DNA of 8,306 nt from Desulfobacterales bacterium (GTDB lineage Bacteria > Desulfobacterota > Desulfobacteria > Desulfobacterales > Desulfobacteraceae): positions 1 through 8,306 of the forward strand of contig JAKSBO010001029.1 in the NCBI GenBank assembly GCA_022361095.1. Direction: 5' to 3'. The notes beneath the pieces are model-generated. The model was not told the DNA's origin. It did not search any database and saw only the letters and a list, made by a program, of their open reading frames with translations. The position numbers were made by a program, and so were the translations under genes. Of the stretch, positions 6,190-8,306 are shown in pieces. Every line of letters starts with the position of its first letter. Position 1 is the stretch's first letter.

Positions 6190-6585
6190 TTATTCGTCAT
6201 TTGTCTCCCCGTTTGTATCTTTTGGATACATCGGCCGATATGACTTTGCCCAGACTGCAGCCGGCAGGTGCAAGGTTAAATGAATCATACGATCTTTTTC
6301 GAGCAGATCAGAACTTTGAAGCAGTCTGCTGATTTCCTGGGTCTGGTAAAAATTTGGATTAGTCGTCATATCCAAGGTAACAAAACTATATATGTCTGCC
6401 TTTGTGTATAAGTTGAAAGAAAGGGCTGCGTCAACACAATTGCTTACCCGTTCAAAGAGTGATTTATCTGACAGATGCTCGACATAAACCGGACTGCGCT
6501 CTCTAATATGACGACACAATTCAAGTATCGATCCCTTCTCACTGTGTTCCTGAAATGCTTGGTAGGATTTTTTTGAAATATCCAT
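6190..6585 (-). CDS. Small protein upstream of the effector; possible effector-associated or adaptor protein
   Basis: The 131-residue protein is of unknown family. It is soluble, with no signal peptide or membrane segment, mostly helical in composition, and carries the pattern LSDKSLFERVSNCVDAALSF, then LYTKADIYSFVTLDM, then NPNFYQTQEISRLLQ. From memory, this layout (a helical pair, a 'yGi..e.di..yv.l' stretch, then a short F-x-x-x-P region) recalls small uncharacterised proteins found next to T6SS PAAR/Rhs effector genes, but I cannot confirm homology. It ends five bases before the effector start, so the two and the DUF3396 gene probably form one transcript. The ATG at 6585 lacks an obvious Shine-Dalgarno. 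Candidate roles are effector chaperone or loading adaptor, by position only. Confidence 0.6.
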   Translation of the reverse strand: MDISKKSYQAFQEHSEKGSILELCRHIRERSPVYVEHLSDKSLFERVSNCVDAALSFNLYTKADIYSFVTLDMTTNPNFYQTQEISRLLQSSDLLEKDRMIHLTLHLPAAVWAKSYRPMYPKDTNGETNDE

Positions 6586-6671
6586 ATTAGTATCAGTGCC
6601 TTTAAGAATATTTATCGACAGACCAATAAGCTATAAAATTAGAGATTAAACATCACCTGTCGAAAAATGCA

Positions 6672-6690
6672 ACTATAAATGTTTTATAGT
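6672..6690. promoter_or_regulatory. 19-bp palindrome in the divergent intergenic region (operator candidate)
   Basis: ACTATAAA (6672-6679) and TTTATAGT (6683-6690) are perfect inverted halves around TGT. The half-site TTTTATAG recurs at 6713-6720 and, inverted, at 6631-6638. The cluster lies between the minus-strand cassette (start 6585) and the plus-strand promoter at 6754, a natural place for a regulator of one or both. The sequence is AT-rich, so chance repetition cannot be excluded. Confidence 0.4.
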
Positions 6691-6753
6691 CCACGCCCTA
6701 TCATTTAACGTCTTTTATAGCCGAGAATAAAGTTGTTTGAAGCTAATAAAATA

Positions 6754-6782
6754 TTGACATGAGAAAAAGTTTGACGTAATAA
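6754..6782 (+). promoter_or_regulatory. Sigma70-type promoter of the MoxR-DUF2201 operon
   Basis: A consensus TTGACA (6754-6759) is followed after exactly 17 bases by TAATAA (6777-6782), giving a start near 6789 and a short leader of about 30 bases. GAAGG (6806-6810), seven bases before the ATG at 6818, serves as the ribosome site. Confidence 0.65.
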
Positions 6783-6817
6783 AAATTATGATTTGAAAAA
6801 TTATCGAAGGTGTATAT

Positions 6818-7801
6818 ATGAAATCAGCTAAAATTAAATCCGCTCTGACAAGTCTTTTATCCATCCAGCAGCCCGTTTTCATATGGGGGCCGCCCGGTAT
6901 CGGTAAAAGCCAGATTGTCAGACAGACCGCAGCATCCCTTAACCTGGATCTTGTTGACATCAGGGCGGTCCTTCTGGACCCGGTTGATCTGAGAGGACTT
7001 CCCAGGATCAGCCGTGATGGTTTGTCACATTGGTGTGCCCCGGCATTTTTGCCCAGCGAAGGAGCCGGGGTTCTTTTTCTTGACGAGCTCAATGCTGCCC
7101 CGCCCCTGGTCCAGGCGGCATGCTATCAATTGGTACTTGACCGCAAACTTGGCGAGTACCGGCTGCCTGACAATTGGTCTGTTGTGGCCGCAGGCAACCG
7201 GGAACAGGACCGGGCGGTGTCCCACAGGATGCCGTCGGCGCTGGCCAACCGTTTTGTCCATATTGATTTTGAAGTAGATGTGGATCAGTGGCTTGAATGG
7301 GCCCGGGAACATAATATATCCCGTCAAGTGCGGGCTTTTATCCGGTTTAGACCCTCTTTGCTGCATGATTTTGATCCCAAAAGAGATACCCGGGCGTTTG
7401 CCTCCCCACGCTCCTGGGAATTTGTCTCAAACCTTTTAGATGCAAAGCCGGATTCTGAAATGATTTATGAACTTGTTGCCGGGGCTGTGGGCAAAGGGGC
7501 GGCAGCTGAATTTTCAGGGTTTCTTGAGTTATGGAATCAGTTGCCTTCGCCATCGGATATCATCTCTGATCCCCACGGCATACCTGTTCCGGATAACCCT
7601 GCCGTCCTTTTTGCCCTAAGTGAAATGATGGGCGCTGCCATGACGCTCGATAATATTTGTCTTGTTATGTCCTGGGTCCAACGCCTGCCCCCTGAATTTT
7701 CCGTACTTTTAATGCGTGAAGCCGTGCGTAAAACTCCTAAAATCGTTGAAACCCCGGCTTTTTCCGACTGGGCATCCATGAATGCTCAAATATTGGTATG
7801 A
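6818..7801 (+). CDS. MoxR-type AAA+ ATPase
   Basis: The 327-residue AAA+ ATPase has Walker A GPPGIGKS (24-31), Walker B VLFLDE (85-90), sensor 1 ending in Asn127 (VVAAGN), a candidate arginine finger Arg145 (ALANRF) and a sensor-2-like SPRSW (196-200). The short N-terminus that runs straight into Walker A, and the C-terminal helical lid, fit the MoxR/RavA-like clade that works with von Willebrand A (VWA) domain partners as a chaperone or metal/cofactor-loading machine. The next gene overlaps its stop by ATGA and encodes a DUF2201 protein, the usual partner of this ATPase subtype, so the two are probably translated together and act together. Start ATG 6818 is supported by GAAGG seven bases upstream and a near-consensus promoter. 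Client unknown. All ATPase motifs are intact, so activity is expected. Confidence 0.9.
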   Translation: MKSAKIKSALTSLLSIQQPVFIWGPPGIGKSQIVRQTAASLNLDLVDIRAVLLDPVDLRGLPRISRDGLSHWCAPAFLPSEGAGVLFLDELNAAPPLVQAACYQLVLDRKLGEYRLPDNWSVVAAGNREQDRAVSHRMPSALANRFVHIDFEVDVDQWLEWAREHNISRQVRAFIRFRPSLLHDFDPKRDTRAFASPRSWEFVSNLLDAKPDSEMIYELVAGAVGKGAAAEFSGFLELWNQLPSPSDIISDPHGIPVPDNPAVLFALSEMMGAAMTLDNICLVMSWVQRLPPEFSVLLMREAVRKTPKIVETPAFSDWASMNAQILV

Positions 7802-8306
7802 CAGTGACAATGGAAGATAAACAGGCAAAGAATCGTTTGCTTAAGGCAAGGGCCGACATGGTGTTGAATCATCCGTTCTTTGCTTCCCTTGCCATGCGCC
7901 TGACACTCAAAGAGGACCGGACCTGCAGGACAGCCTGGACCGATGGAAAAGTTTTCGGCTACAACCCGGACTACATTAATATTCTTCCCAGGGAAAAGCT
8001 TGTGGGCCTGTCCGCCCATACGGTGATGCATCCTGCCTGCAATCACCACCTGCGCAGAAAAGACAAAGATCCAAAAACCTGGAATAAAGCCTGTGATTAT
8101 GTAATTAACCCAATTTTACTTGATGCAGGACTGGTCCTCCCCGATGGTTTTCTTTGGGATGACACGTATATCGGAAAAACGGCAGAGCAGGTTTACACCC
8201 GCCTGATTGAAGGAGAGGGGGAGGAAGAATCCAAGAACGAAGATACGGATTCTGATCCTTCGGCCCAAACAACCAGCCGGGATGAAGAGCAAAAGGATGA
8301 GGAGAA
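7798..8306 (+). CDS. DUF2201 family protein (putative metallopeptidase domain, VWA-like), 5' part; runs off the window
   Basis: Translation from the ATG at 7798 gives about 169 residues before the window ends. The N-terminal part matches the DUF2201 putative metallopeptidase domain: WTDGKVFGYNPDYI, then LSAHTVMHPACNHHLRR, then TWNKACDYVINPILLDAGL and a TAEQVYTRL segment. A strongly acidic linker begins at about residue 138; a C-terminal VWA-like domain is expected beyond the window. In relatives the zinc site reads HExxH (typically HEVMHPALxHH). Here it is HTVMH, so the catalytic Glu is Thr while the three His remain. It may bind metal without peptidase activity. It overlaps the MoxR ATPase stop (TGA 7799-7801) by ATGA, indicating coupled translation. 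A second ATG at 7810 has no better ribosome site. Confidence 0.85.
   Translation, partial: MTVTMEDKQAKNRLLKARADMVLNHPFFASLAMRLTLKEDRTCRTAWTDGKVFGYNPDYINILPREKLVGLSAHTVMHPACNHHLRRKDKDPKTWNKACDYVINPILLDAGLVLPDGFLWDDTYIGKTAEQVYTRLIEGEGEEESKNEDTDSDPSAQTTSRDEEQKDEE

Noticed and set aside
6615..6663. 7-bp inverted repeat TCGACAG/CTGTCGA in the divergent intergenic region
   Set aside because: Short arms 35 bases apart with no extension are plausible by chance.
6715..7092. 125-codon minus-strand frame over the MoxR promoter and Walker A region
   Set aside because: It is antisense to a clear AAA+ ATPase and its promoter, with no recognisable protein features.
1..8306. CRISPR array, tRNA or rRNA genes, transposase genes
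   Set aside because: No regularly spaced repeats, no cloverleaf or rRNA-like sequence and no transposase motifs were seen on either strand.

Overview
The window looks like chromosome of a Desulfobacterota bacterium, probably a sulfate reducer of the Desulfobacteraceae type. This is inferred from protein style (a CoA-transferase/GNAT fusion and a MoxR/DUF2201 pair) and moderate GC with AT-rich intergenic regions. It is not proven by any marker gene. Six genes or gene remnants lie on the minus strand (116-6585) and two on the plus strand (6818 to the right edge). No tRNA, rRNA, CRISPR array or complete insertion sequence was seen.

Left part (1-3115, minus). A 643-residue fusion of an acetyl-CoA hydrolase/CoA-transferase domain with a GNAT acetyltransferase has Gln where characterised relatives carry the catalytic Glu. 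This suggests a Pat-like protein acyltransferase with a degenerate CoA-enzyme sensor domain. A long imperfect hairpin lies downstream of it. To its right is an unrecognised coiled-coil protein with a C-terminal helix-turn-helix resembling the DNA-binding end of serine recombinases. Its real start is an internal TTG with a good Shine-Dalgarno. A 78-bp sequence with 11-bp terminal inverted repeats sits upstream of it.

Middle (3116-4100, minus). ribB (3,4-dihydroxy-2-butanone 4-phosphate synthase) has a readable control region: a sigma70-type promoter, an FMN riboswitch, and a Rho-independent terminator whose 3' arm can instead pair with the 3' strand of riboswitch stem P1. This is a complete transcription-attenuation switch.

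Right-middle (4304-6585, minus). A three-gene cassette resembles a type VI secretion effector/immunity locus. It holds a small unrecognised protein, a VRR-Nuc nuclease effector (TseV-like) and a DUF3396 immunity protein. The effector reading frame carries two in-frame stop codons (TAG and TAA) while sequence on both sides and between them stays protein-like. It is therefore a recently inactivated toxin beside an apparently intact immunity gene.

Right edge (6818-8306, plus). A MoxR-type AAA+ ATPase overlaps by ATGA the start of a DUF2201 (putative metallopeptidase/VWA-like) protein cut by the window end. The expected HExxH motif reads HTVMH in this copy. The divergent intergenic region holds a near-consensus promoter for this operon and a 19-bp palindrome.
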